64,000 nt of DNA from contig CM036201.1 in NCBI GenBank assembly GCA_020631735.1, positions 78,220,502 to 78,284,501 of the forward strand, given 5' to 3'. Numbering within the stretch: position 1 is the first letter of the stretch; each line of letters starts with the position of its first letter. This document shows positions 10,260 to 21,247 of this stretch, piece after piece. Under the pieces are notes generated by a model. The model worked only from the letters and a program-made list of their open reading frames with translations. It ran no database searches and was not told the DNA's origin. Both the position numbers and the translations under genes were made by a program. This DNA is from Saccharum officinarum. Taxonomy: Eukaryota > Streptophyta > Magnoliopsida > Poales > Poaceae.

Positions 10260-11651
10260 TTATCTTCCAGTCTTCCTATGAGATAATATGTCTTTGAAGA
10301 CCTTCATTTCACCATCTGAATACGAAGGTTTTCTCCCAGTAACCAACTTCATTATCTCTCTCGCATTCCTATCCTTTGATATAGACATAAGGCCTTTCAA
10401 CAGTTGGTTAATAGTATCGACACTCGGAAACCAATTTTTCTCCATGCTATCCTTGCAGAACCTGAATGCCAAATCGAAGTCCCTTCTCTCACAGAGGTAA
10501 TGGACCATCGTCTGGTAAACCTTACTGTTTGGCTTGCATCCCCTCCCGTGCATCGCGCCAAAGACTGTCTTGGCCATCTCATGCTCACCCATCATGAAGA
10601 AACCCTTGATAATTAGATTGTATGTGATCTCATCTGGTTTGATCCCCGCCGCATACATTTTCCGCACCAACTCATTTGCCTGCCACCCCCTTCCCCTGTT
10701 AATCAGGAACTGGATCCTGACATTGTAGGTAGCAAGTGTCGGCTCACAACCCCTCAGCCTCATGAGGTTCCACAAACCATCCCCAACCTCGCGCCGGCCA
10801 CACTTATAGAACGCAGCCATGAGCGTCGTGTACGTGACGACATCCGGCAGCACACCAGCCCCCTCCATCCCCTGCATGACCCGGTACGCCGCACGCAAGT
10901 CCCCCATGTCGCAGTACATCTTGACCACCGTGTTACACGAGATGTCATCCAGCTCGACACCGTACTTTTCCGGCCCCTCCTCGAACAGCCACAGAGCCTC
11001 ATCAAACATCTGTGCTCGCAGCAGCACCTTCATGGTGGCATTGAGCGACTTGGCGGTGCGCGGGCACCCGTACATTCCCATCTCCTGGAAAGTCCGCAGC
11101 GCGTGGCCTGGCATCCCGGCCTTCCCGTACAGGCCGATGATCCTGACCACGAACCCCTCCCGCCTCCCCTGGGGCAGCGCCTTGTGCTGCTCGAGGATCT
11201 CCTCGACGAGGTCATTCCGCCGAGCACCTGCCAGGCGCGCCACCGCGTCCTCGAACGCGAAGCGGTTCTCCACCAGGAGGCGGTTGTGCGCATTGGCCCT
11301 GAACAGCTGGTACAGCCGCTCCAGGTCCCGCTCATGCTTGATCCTGACCAGCACCGGCCGCTCCTCCTCCTCCTCCTCCGCCTTCTCCTCGGCTGGGGCG
11401 GCTGCGGGGGAGGGAGAGGAGGAGGGCTGGCCGCCGCCGGGGCGGCGGCAGCGGCGGTCACCCTTGGAGGCGGAGACCGCGGCGCGGCAGGCGGCGATGG
11501 TGGGGAAGTCGGCGGGGTGAGGGGAGTGCGCGTGCGCGGAGGAGAAAGGGTGGCGCCCCGAGGGCGGTCGCGAGAGCCCCGCGGCGATGACGGTGAGCGC
11601 GACGGCGTCGAAGGCTGCGCAGAGCTTGCGGAGGGCGCCCAGGGAGAGCAT
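10260..11651 (-). CDS. P-class pentatricopeptide repeat protein, organelle-targeted
   Basis: PPR proteins bind RNA in mitochondria or chloroplasts and act in processing or stability of organelle transcripts. The frame is intronless and encodes 463 residues from the ATG at 11649-11651. The open frame continues upstream to 12038, but that sequence reads as untranslated leader. The N-terminus (MLSLGALRKLCAAF...) is Arg/Ala/Ser-rich and acidic-residue-poor, like a mitochondrial presequence. An acidic low-complexity run of E follows near residue 95. About eight 35-residue PPR motifs occupy roughly residues 165-440, for example ISCNTVVKMYCDMGDLRAAY, VTYTTLMAAFYKCGRREVGD and ITYNLIIKGFFMMGEHEMAK. 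No E, DYW or SMR domain follows. It resembles the small At1g55890/At3g13160 group (inference). Two broken 3' copies lie behind it. Confidence 0.9.
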   Translation of the reverse strand: MLSLGALRKLCAAFDAVALTVIAAGLSRPPSGRHPFSSAHAHSPHPADFPTIAACRAAVSASKGDRRCRRPGGGQPSSSPSPAAAPAEEKAEEEEEERPVLVRIKHERDLERLYQLFRANAHNRLLVENRFAFEDAVARLAGARRNDLVEEILEQHKALPQGRREGFVVRIIGLYGKAGMPGHALRTFQEMGMYGCPRTAKSLNATMKVLLRAQMFDEALWLFEEGPEKYGVELDDISCNTVVKMYCDMGDLRAAYRVMQGMEGAGVLPDVVTYTTLMAAFYKCGRREVGDGLWNLMRLRGCEPTLATYNVRIQFLINRGRGWQANELVRKMYAAGIKPDEITYNLIIKGFFMMGEHEMAKTVFGAMHGRGCKPNSKVYQTMVHYLCERRDFDLAFRFCKDSMEKNWFPSVDTINQLLKGLMSISKDRNAREIMKLVTGRKPSYSDGEMKVFKDILSHRKTGR

Positions 11652-12007
11652 CTGGCCTCGCTCGATCCCGGGGCGCGAGCCTAGGGCGCGGAGGCGGCTG
11701 CGGCGGCCATGGGCGTGGTGGGCGGCGAAGTGAGGAGGGGACAAGAGCGGTGGAGAGGAGTGCGCGGCGGCGGCGTGGAGGCGCAACGCACCGCTCCGTC
11801 CCAGCGGACTCGCGAGCGGTGGGCGAGAGCCCACGGTTTCCCCAACCAGAAGCCTAGAACTGGGCTGGTTGGGCTTTGAGGGCATGGCGTAGTTAGGCCT
11901 TATATGGGCCTTCAGCCCAGCACACATACGGGCTCGGCCTGGGCTCGGGCGCAGTTCACAATCTTTCTCTTTAGGTTCATTTGCTGGGACGGGACGGGAT
12001 GATCCGG

Positions 12008-12678
12008 GGGTGCGTTTGGTTGTTTGATTGATATGCATGGATGGGATACGGATGAGATATGACCATCACAGCCTGTTCGTTGGTTTGTTGTGAGAGAAAA
12101 ATACTGCTGGATGGCTGCTGATTCTGCTGATAAGTCCAAACGAACAGGGCCCACGTGTTTGGTTTGCTAGATCAATGGAACGAGAAAATCCCTAGATAGG
12201 AAATATATCACAAGATGTTAGATTTCTTGATTCGTAAAAATCTTGCGGACCAACTTATCTATGCCTTCTAATCTCTATCATTAGTAAATAAACTAAGGAT
12301 TATTAGTATGTTATATTATTATACTTAGTAATTATGATGGTAGGATTAGTTTTGATAAGTGCTAATACGTTGATTAGTGCATGTGTTTGTGTGCTAATTA
12401 GGATATTAGTGGTGCTAATTAACATATTTTATTTTAAATTTGTGATTATCATGAAAAAATAGTATTAGTGCATATTTATCAGTGTCTAATTAGGTGTTAT
12501 TATTTTAAAATAATAGATATAATTAGTAAACTATTCTTATCACATCCACTTTCATCCATCTAATCAAACAAAAAATGACTCATTACATCCATCCAACCAA
12601 ACATGCATCATTGATATCCTTATCTCAGTATCCATGAATCACCATATCCTATCCAACTTCGTCCTCGAACCAAACGTA
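12008..12678. mobile_element. MITE-like element, host of a nested 80-bp MITE
   Basis: Ends read GTGCGTTTGGTTG at the left and GAACCAAACGTAA at the right, an imperfect inverted repeat. The interior is AT-rich with many TTAGTG/CTAATTAG motifs and the subterminal CATGGATG...CATCCATC inverted motif. No coding capacity. The exact boundaries and superfamily are uncertain. Confidence 0.55.
12071..12150. mobile_element. Small MITE, GCCTGTTCG family
   Basis: Ends GCCTGTTCGTTGG and CCAAACGAACAGGGC are inverted, and the interior TGTGAGAGAAAAATACTG is shared with a relative at 34087-34203. It is nested in the larger MITE-like element. Confidence 0.65.
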
Positions 12679-12898
12679 AGCGGATGGGTCTTTCACTCTT
12701 TCCTCATTTCCTGGTACAAGTTTCTCCCTCTCTTCTTCACTTCTTTCATGGGTAAAAGCTAGAGATTTTGTTCCATAAAAAGGAAATTATACAAATTAAG
12801 AATAAAAAAATTATGTCCCTCGAGATCTTTTGGTTCTTTTTAGAAGATGCTTAGGCTAGCTCAGTGGGAGTTTCATTCACATTTAAGAGGTGACACGT
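12679..12898. other. Unassigned spacer
   Basis: No gene or repeat recognised. It precedes the duplicated WRKY upstream block. Confidence 0.4.
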
Positions 12899-15195
12899 CA
12901 ATAAAAATGAAGATGTAGTGTAGGAATTACGAGGAGATGAAACATACTTCACAAGCATAGTGAAACTCCACTAGGAGCATTTTGTTTCGCTCTCACGTAT
13001 TGGAAACCAAGTGAAAACTCCATAAAAGCATTTCGTTTCATAACACCATTCAACATTTAAATGCATGAGCTTATGAAACTGTAAAATGAAACTATGCATT
13101 GTGAGGCTTTTTTCATTTCATCACCTCACTTGTAAGTTACTCTAGGGAACGATGCAATGGAATCTAGCACTGGAATGACCTTATAAAAATAGAGTGTGTG
13201 CGTGTGTTCTAGTGTTTATAATGGTGAGTGTACATGCATATACTGTGTTTGAAAAAAAAAAAAGGAGATAAGATCAAGCGCCTTTCCACTGTGTCCTTGC
13301 TTAAACTAACTGACAAATGCTCTCTTGCTTCCAAACCATTCTCTCTGTTCTCAGCTCGTTGCATGATGGCTACTTGTTTTCCTGCAGATTAGCCAAAAGC
13401 GGTTAAGCGGGATAATCCAATTCTCGCCGGCCAAATAAGCAAGGATCCGATGCCACATTCGTAAACACAGCCAAAAGCGATGGGTGCAAAAATTAAAAAT
13501 GAAAACAAGAGGTCAATCAAGTAGCTGGACAAAGCTGTTATCCACAGATAAAGCTCTGCTTTGGCCTTTGTTGGATGCTAATCATGATAGCACATAGTTA
13601 CACGTACGGGGATTAGGGACTAACTCTTCTATAATGAGGAGGCCACAAATATATACTTACAATTTCCTCAAAACAAAGATTAGGGGATAAATTGATCAGG
13701 ATACTTTAAGGTTATTACAAGTAGTGCTAATTACTTCTCCATCTTTTCTGTCAGATTTTAGCTCTTAGTATTAAGGGAGAATAGCTCCATTCTACGGATC
13801 ACAAATTCATATTGCCCTTGCCTTCTGGCCTTCTGGTTGGGTCATAGCATTCGATGTTAGCAATCTTGTTGCGTCGTGCTGCACGAGTTCAGAGTTCAGA
13901 GTTCTACGCATGCAGCCCACAGTTGTATGCAGGCATTCAGAGTTCAGAGTTGGGTCCAGTAATTCAGCTACTGCAGCAGTGCGTTTATTAGTTCAGACTT
14001 CAGAGTTCAGCTACTGCAGTTCATCTTCATTGTGGCTAATAGTATAGTTCAGGGATCCAAGATTCAGCTGCTCCTGTTCATGGTCATGGCAACAGTTACA
14101 TGGTACCTGGCGAGACACCTGAATTGATGCATATCCATCATAAATCATAAAATCCATGCATGGTCTGCATGGTGCCAAAACTGATGGTCAGGCCTAGGAG
14201 ATGGCTGCCGCCCATGGGATGAGATGAGACCACCGAGCTTGAGAAGAGAAGATGAACCGCGCCTCTCCTCCTCTGCATCCCCTCTTTGTTCAGTGTTCAG
14301 TACGGCACCACTTGCTGGAGTACAGCTGTACAGGCCAGGGAGTGGAGCTGTCAGCTCAGCTGCAACTTGCAGGGTTGCGGCAGGCTTGGAGTGGCGTTTT
14401 ATTAATCTGCTAAAAATAGATGAGATGACAGTGAATGCTGGATATGTGCTGTTTAATAACTAACCTAATGCACAGGGTAACACTGCTACTGCCACTCCAG
14501 AAAAGAACTGGACTCTGTGATTTTTTTTTGTGGTTGAGAAAAGAAGCATCATTTTTATATATAAAAATATAAAATTATGAGAATATGTCTGCAGATAATG
14601 ACGCATGTAAAGATGGTTATGGTTAAAGTTAAACCGCCAGACGGTTAAAGAGCAACCGCTTCCATAAAAGATGGGGGAAAGTGAGTGGGGGAAGATGACA
14701 GCTCTGCAGCTGCAACGAATCCCTCCCTCCAGTTTCTCTGCCGCCGTTCGGTCCCTTCGCCTCCTCTCGGCCAACCGCCCTTGTCTACTCCCTCTTCCAT
14801 CCCCTCTCCCTCTCCTGAGTCCATAACCACCCTGGTCCTGGCAAAAACTGCTTGCTCCCCATAAATATCAGGAAGCCACCCACAGACACACCCAGAGGGA
14901 GAGAGTCAGAGGGAGAGAGGTGAATCCAATCCAGTCGTCTCGGAACAGATTCTTCTTCGTGGGGGGCAAGAATCTGGTTTCCACTGCCGCTTACTACAAG
15001 GTTTTCGCTGCCGTGGATGGTAGGTTCTTGCTTTGGTAAGACAATTGCGGGGTGAAAAGGAGCCGGGAAAAGGCCGTAGAAAGACTGGAATTTTTGTCCG
15101 TAGTCAGAGGCGCGATTGTTCTGTTCTTATCCCCGCGGGCGAGCGATTTGACCATCCACCCCCATTCGCACATCCGCCACCTCTTCCTCTCCTGC
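12899..15195 (+). repeat. WRKY upstream region, copy 1 (2.3 kb direct repeat)
   Basis: This block is the same, as far as can be read by eye, as 18953-21247. The only difference noticed is a poly-A run (12 A at 13252 versus 10 A at about 19305), which changes the offset from 6054 to 6052. It contains the WRKY promoter, a TTCAGAG-rich stretch (about 13888-14055), a TATA box and the 5'UTR start. It ends exactly where the MULE begins. Confidence 0.95.
14861..14867 (+). promoter_or_regulatory. TATA box of the orphaned WRKY promoter copy
   Basis: ATAAATA followed about 30 bp later by a purine-rich GAGAGAGTCAGAGGGAGAGAG leader. Identical to the site at 20913 in front of the WRKY gene. In this copy the leader runs into the MULE in the same direction as the transposase gene. 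Confidence 0.6.
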
Positions 15196-15400
15196 GAGAA
15201 AATTGCATTTTTAGCAGCCCAAACAATGCGCTTCGCAAAACTAGCATCCGAAACAATATTTTCGTAAAAATAGCACCCAAAATAATTACTACTTGTTTTC
15301 TCTACCATTTCATCTTTTTTCTTTCTCTCTCTTTATTTCTCCTAAAATCTGGACAATACTGCCCCTGTGCTAATCGAGAGCCTTAATTCACGTAACATCC
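15196..15400 (+). repeat. MULE left terminal inverted repeat (205 bp)
   Basis: Runs from GAGAAAATTGC to CACGTAACATCC. Its reverse complement matches 18758-18956 over the whole length with a few substitutions. Confidence 0.9.
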
Positions 15401-15469
15401 AGGCCGCCGCTGTTCGTATCGTGTTGTTCGTTTTCTCTTTTTCCGCACGCGAGCCCCAGCTGGCTCTCC

Positions 15470-18425
15470 ATGGACGACGTGCCGCCACCGTTCGAGATGA
15501 CACCGCCGGAGTCCGACGTGGCGCCGCCGTCCGACGTGCCTCCGCGGCCCGACGTGCCGCCTCCGCCTGATGCCGCAGCACACCCCATCGCTGAGGGGGA
15601 CTTGATTGCTACGGTAAGAGCCCTGCTGCCCGTTGCCGCGACTCCGGCCTTGCTGTACGACGCGCCGAGGCCGACCCCACTGCCTGCAGTACACAGGTAC
15701 GTGATGAACGACTGTACTCCCAATTCCTGTTAGAAGTGCAGTTTGATGAAGTTAATATGGTTTGTCAGGTCCAATTTAGAATTTGCGGAAACTATGGCAC
15801 CAGTTGATTGGGATAGCTTGCAGATCGTAGAAACACATGATGAGGAAGGACGAATCGAACTTTTGAGTGAAGATCAGATGTATGTGTTTTTAGGCTTGAG
15901 AGACGAGGAGTCAGGAAAGGTAGCTGCATCACATGATCGTGTAATGGTTGAGGAGGGTAGTCATGACGATGATGCTGCGATTCCTAATAATGATGACATA
16001 CCGACTGAGTTGGTTATTTCATATGATAAGGACCATCCACAAATGGATCTTGGTACGATGTACCCATCAATGGACGAGTTCAGGTTGGCAGTGCGGCAAT
16101 TTGCTATCAATGAGGAGTTTGAATTAGGGACAGCGCACTCTGATAAGGAGAGATTTAGAGGTTTCTGCAAGTCTAGTGCTGATTGCCCTTGGAAAATAAA
16201 TGCCAGCAAACATAAAGGTCAAAGCACCGTGGAGGTAAATATAGCTAGCTATATTCCTGAAAAATTTGTGTGATTGTCGTAAATTTATTTGTTTCTTATT
16301 ACTTGTGTAATTTGCAGGTCACAACTTTAACTGATCGCCATACATGTGTTTCTTCCATGAGGATGAAAACTACTGCAGCTTCTCAGAAATGGGTAGCTAG
16401 CAAGGCTGTGAGTATCCTTAGGGATTCTCCCAATATGGGTGCTAAAGAATTGCAAGAGAAGTTGCAAAAAGATTACTCTGTCACAATTTCATATGACAAG
16501 GTATGGAGGGGTAAAGAAAAAGCTCTGGCTGAGGTTTATGGTAAATGGGAAGAGAGTTTTGAGCTACTCTTCAGATGGAAGGCCGAGGTACTGAAGAGGT
16601 CACCTGGAAGTGTAGTGGAGATTGAAGTAATTGAAGTTGATGGTAATGTATATTTCCATCGTTTTTTCTGTGCTCTTAAACCATGCATTGATGGTTTCTT
16701 GGAAGGATGTAGGCCTTACTTGAGCATAGATTCTACAGCACTTAATGGAAGATGGAATGGTCATTTAGCCTCGGCTATAGCAGTTGATGGTCATAATTGG
16801 ATGTACCCACTTGCATATGGGTTCATAGCTTCTGAAACGGAAGACAACTGGACTTGGTTTATGAATCAACTTAAGAAGGCAATAGGTGATCCTCCACTCC
16901 TTGCTGTGTGCACGGATGCATGCAAGGGCTTAGAGAATGCAGTAAAGAATGTGTTTCCTAATGCAGAGCAAAGAGAATGCTTCCTCCATCTTATGAAAAA
17001 ATTTCAGAAAAGGTTCAGAGGGTTTGGCAAGATGTATCCTGCGGCAAGGGCTTATAGGGAAGAAATATTTTATGATCACATGGCAGCAATTCTTAATGAA
17101 TCTGAAGAAGTGTTGAAATGGTTAAAAGACTACCATAAGCTGTTGTGGTATAGGTGTGCCTTTAATCCAGAAATTAAGTGTGACTACATCACTAATAATA
17201 TAGCAGAGGTTTTTAATAATTGGATAAGAGACATCAAGGACTTGCCTGTTGCTGAACTTGCGGATAAGGTGAATATAACTACCTATCTTTTTCATACATG
17301 TGTTTTTTTAAAATATATATGTTTGATATTAATTGTGTAATTTGCAGGTCAGAGAGATGATCATGAAATTGTGGAACAAGAGAAGAAATATTGGAGATAC
17401 ACTACCAGCCGGCAGGATACTTCCAAGTGTTATGGTTCAGCTAAAGGCAAATACTAGAGGGCTGGGACACTTGAAAATACATGGTTCTGCTAATTGGAGT
17501 GCAGAGGTTTGGGACAATAGCAAGAAAGTTGAAAGGCATATTGTGAAGTTAAATCAACGGACTTGTACTTGTCTTGAATGGCAGCACACTGGTAAGCCAT
17601 GTCAACATGCATTGGCCTTTATAACCACACAACGAGGAGTTGACTTTGAACAATTTGTGCATGAGTATTACTCGGTGGATAGATTTAAGGCTGCTTATGC
17701 TAGAGAGATTGAGCCAATGACAGATAAAACACAATGGCCTCAAGTGGAGTTGCCATTTGTTGTTGGTGCTCCTCTTGCTAAAGGAAATATGGGAAGACGA
17801 AGAAAACTCAGGTTGAAAGGATGTCTTGAAGGTGGTCATAAGAAGAAAGGTGCTAAAGATGTAGAAGGTGGCAATGCTACTGCTCCAACTGATGATACTG
17901 CGCCAACCAATGGTAAAGGGAAGAAAATGATTAGAGGCCCAATGACTTGCAAGAAATGTGGTGAAAAGGGTCACAGGCAAGCTAGTTCTAAGTGTTCACT
18001 CAATGGGACAAAGAAAAAGAGGCAAGTCTTTTTTTTGTTGCAACCCTTGAATCACCATGTCATTACAAATATTATTTTTTTGAACTTGTAGAAAGAGGCA
18101 GCAGCCTAGAAAGAACGTTACAAAAGAGAATCCAGATACGCTTAGCACCCCACAAAGGCCAACAAGAGAACAAATACTACGGGATAGTCCAGGAAGGATA
18201 ACGAGAAGGTACGAAATAGTAACACATTTAACCTATGTCATTTAATTTACTCCAAACAAATAAAAAGATTTATCTAATTGTCATTACACACATTTGTGCA
18301 GCCGTCTTGCTTTTTTAATGGGAGAGGGCAGTTCTTCACAGACCTCCACCACTACTCCTATGAGGATACCTACTGCACCTGCACCAAAAAAGATGACTCC
18401 AAAGAGAAAGCTACATATTGGATGA
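15470..18425 (+). CDS. MuDR/MURA-type MULE transposase
   Basis: Catalyses cut-and-paste transposition of Mutator-like elements by binding their terminal inverted repeats. Six exons join in frame to 852 residues: 15470-15696, 15769-16234, 16318-17268, 17348-18021, 18092-18208 and 18302-18425. The fourth intron appears to use a GC donor (GAG|GCAAGT); the others are GT-AG. The start is an ATG opening a Pro/Asp-rich leader. The MuDR N-terminal domain spans roughly residues 300-390. The DDE residues fall near D369 (YLSIDSTALNG), D431 (LLAVCTDACKG) and E528 (ITNNIAEVFNNWI). A SWIM zinc finger is near 621-636 (CTCLEWQHTGKPCQHA), and a CCHC-like knuckle near 749-764 (CKKCGEKGH...C, longer than usual last spacing). 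No stop or frameshift was found, so it may still make protein. A mudrB-like partner gene is absent. Confidence 0.9.
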
Positions 18426-18463
18426 ATGATATTTTGCAAGATGTGGTCACTTTTATTTGATAT

Positions 18464-18602
18464 GAGATGAACTCATTTAGGTTTAATTTATGGGTCTGTG
18501 AGATGAACTAGTTTTTTTCCTTACCTGTGAGAAGAACTCGTTTTTCCTTATCTGTGAGATGAACTCGTTTATCCTTATCTCTGAGATGAACTCATTTAAT
18601 CT
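18464..18602 (+). repeat. Short tandem repeat in MULE 3' region
   Basis: About four imperfect copies of a 30-37 bp unit containing GTGAGATGAACTCGTTT and TTCCTTATC, lying just behind the transposase stop codon. The region 18603-18757 up to the right TIR holds no recognisable gene. Confidence 0.7.
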
Positions 18603-18757
18603 CAAATTATGAACGTGTGATACGCATAAATTTGTTTATTCTATTATATGGGTATGTGGCCGTCTAGTGTATGTATCCAGGCACATGCAGTCACACGCAC
18701 GCAGTCAGCGTCCAGGCCTGCACCGGCGACCAGCGCTGCCCAGTGCCCAGCGGATGT

Positions 18758-18956
18758 GGATGTTACGTGAATTAAGGCTCTCGATTAGCACAGGGGCAGT
18801 ATTGTCCAGATTTTAGGAGAAATAAAGAGAGGGAAAGAAAAAAAGTAAAATGGTACAGAAAACAAGAAGTAATTGTTTTGGGTGCTATTTTTACGAAAAC
18901 TTGGTTTCGGATGCTAGTTTTGCGAAGCGCATTGTTTGGTCTGCTAAAAATGCAAT
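18758..18956 (-). repeat. MULE right terminal inverted repeat, end truncated
   Basis: Reverse complement of the left TIR from GGATGTTACGTG to AAAAATGCAAT. It is six bases shorter than the left copy at the outer end, and continues as AAAAATGAAG of the duplicated WRKY upstream block. CAAT is shared by both sides of the joint. Confidence 0.9.
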
Positions 18957-21247
18957 AAAAATGAAGATGTAGTGTAGGAATTACGAGGAGATGAAACATA
19001 CTTCACAAGCATAGTGAAACTCCACTAGGAGCATTTTGTTTCGCTCTCACGTATTGGAAACCAAGTGAAAACTCCATAAAAGCATTTCGTTTCATAACAC
19101 CATTCAACATTTAAATGCATGAGCTTATGAAACTGTAAAATGAAACTATGCATTGTGAGGCTTTTTTCATTTCATCACCTCACTTGTAAGTTACTCTAGG
19201 GAACGATGCAATGGAATCTAGCACTGGAATGACCTTATAAAAATAGAGTGTGTGCGTGTGTTCTAGTGTTTATAATGGTGAGTGTACATGCATATACTGT
19301 GTTTGAAAAAAAAAAGGAGATAAGATCAAGCGCCTTTCCACTGTGTCCTTGCTTAAACTAACTGACAAATGCTCTCTTGCTTCCAAACCATTCTCTCTGT
19401 TCTCAGCTCGTTGCATGATGGCTACTTGTTTTCCTGCAGATTAGCCAAAAGCGGTTAAGCGGGATAATCCAATTCTCGCCGGCCAAATAAGCAAGGATCC
19501 GATGCCACATTCGTAAACACAGCCAAAAGCGATGGGTGCAAAAATTAAAAATGAAAACAAGAGGTCAATCAAGTAGCTGGACAAAGCTGTTATCCACAGA
19601 TAAAGCTCTGCTTTGGCCTTTGTTGGATGCTAATCATGATAGCACATAGTTACACGTACGGGGATTAGGGACTAACTCTTCTATAATGAGGAGGCCACAA
19701 ATATATACTTACAATTTCCTCAAAACAAAGATTAGGGGATAAATTGATCAGGATACTTTAAGGTTATTACAAGTAGTGCTAATTACTTCTCCATCTTTTC
19801 TGTCAGATTTTAGCTCTTAGTATTAAGGGAGAATAGCTCCATTCTACGGATCACAAATTCATATTGCCCTTGCCTTCTGGCCTTCTGGTTGGGTCATAGC
19901 ATTCGATGTTAGCAATCTTGTTGCGTCGTGCTGCACGAGTTCAGAGTTCAGAGTTCTACGCATGCAGCCCACAGTTGTATGCAGGCATTCAGAGTTCAGA
20001 GTTGGGTCCAGTAATTCAGCTACTGCAGCAGTGCGTTTATTAGTTCAGACTTCAGAGTTCAGCTACTGCAGTTCATCTTCATTGTGGCTAATAGTATAGT
20101 TCAGGGATCCAAGATTCAGCTGCTCCTGTTCATGGTCATGGCAACAGTTACATGGTACCTGGCGAGACACCTGAATTGATGCATATCCATCATAAATCAT
20201 AAAATCCATGCATGGTCTGCATGGTGCCAAAACTGATGGTCAGGCCTAGGAGATGGCTGCCGCCCATGGGATGAGATGAGACCACCGAGCTTGAGAAGAG
20301 AAGATGAACCGCGCCTCTCCTCCTCTGCATCCCCTCTTTGTTCAGTGTTCAGTACGGCACCACTTGCTGGAGTACAGCTGTACAGGCCAGGGAGTGGAGC
20401 TGTCAGCTCAGCTGCAACTTGCAGGGTTGCGGCAGGCTTGGAGTGGCGTTTTATTAATCTGCTAAAAATAGATGAGATGACAGTGAATGCTGGATATGTG
20501 CTGTTTAATAACTAACCTAATGCACAGGGTAACACTGCTACTGCCACTCCAGAAAAGAACTGGACTCTGTGATTTTTTTTTGTGGTTGAGAAAAGAAGCA
20601 TCATTTTTATATATAAAAATATAAAATTATGAGAATATGTCTGCAGATAATGACGCATGTAAAGATGGTTATGGTTAAAGTTAAACCGCCAGACGGTTAA
20701 AGAGCAACCGCTTCCATAAAAGATGGGGGAAAGTGAGTGGGGGAAGATGACAGCTCTGCAGCTGCAACGAATCCCTCCCTCCAGTTTCTCTGCCGCCGTT
20801 CGGTCCCTTCGCCTCCTCTCGGCCAACCGCCCTTGTCTACTCCCTCTTCCATCCCCTCTCCCTCTCCTGAGTCCATAACCACCCTGGTCCTGGCAAAAAC
20901 TGCTTGCTCCCCATAAATATCAGGAAGCCACCCACAGACACACCCAGAGGGAGAGAGTCAGAGGGAGAGAGGTGAATCCAATCCAGTCGTCTCGGAACAG
21001 ATTCTTCTTCGTGGGGGGCAAGAATCTGGTTTCCACTGCCGCTTACTACAAGGTTTTCGCTGCCGTGGATGGTAGGTTCTTGCTTTGGTAAGACAATTGC
21101 GGGGTGAAAAGGAGCCGGGAAAAGGCCGTAGAAAGACTGGAATTTTTGTCCGTAGTCAGAGGCGCGATTGTTCTGTTCTTATCCCCGCGGGCGAGCGATT
21201 TGACCATCCACCCCCATTCGCACATCCGCCACCTCTTCCTCTCCTGC
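18953..21247 (+). repeat. WRKY upstream region, copy 2 (joined to the WRKY gene)
   Basis: Second copy of 12899-15195. After 21247 it continues as CGCTTCGCTTC, the uninterrupted WRKY 5'UTR, so this copy keeps the empty MULE site. The block includes the same TTCAGAG-rich tract, TATA box and GAGAGAG leader as copy 1. Confidence 0.95.
20913..20919 (+). promoter_or_regulatory. TATA box of the WRKY gene
   Basis: ATAAATA in CCCCATAAATATCAGG, about 30 bp in front of an ACACACCCAGAGGGAGAGAG leader typical of a plant 5'UTR. The distance to the coding start implies at least one intron in the 5'UTR. Confidence 0.6.

Larger units (their letters stand above)
15196..18956 (+). mobile_element. Mutator-like element (MULE) with intact transposase gene
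   Basis: A 3.76-kb element bounded by long terminal inverted repeats (15196-15400 and 18758-18956). The left end starts GAGAAAATTGC, which closely resembles the start of maize Mu termini (GAGATAATTGC). The right end lacks the matching last six bases (TTTCTC): after GCAAT the sequence passes directly into the second copy of the WRKY upstream block. No 9-bp target duplication is left on the right. The element lies at a point in the WRKY 5'UTR whose uninterrupted form is preserved at 21247/21248. Confidence 0.92.

Noticed and set aside
10819..11684. Plus-strand frames over the PPR gene
   Set aside because: Antisense shadows of the minus-strand PPR coding sequence, which has clear repeat motifs.
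14224..14463. 79-codon frame present twice (also 20276-20515)
   Set aside because: Duplicated only because the WRKY promoter block is duplicated. It lies upstream of the TATA box and the product has no family features.
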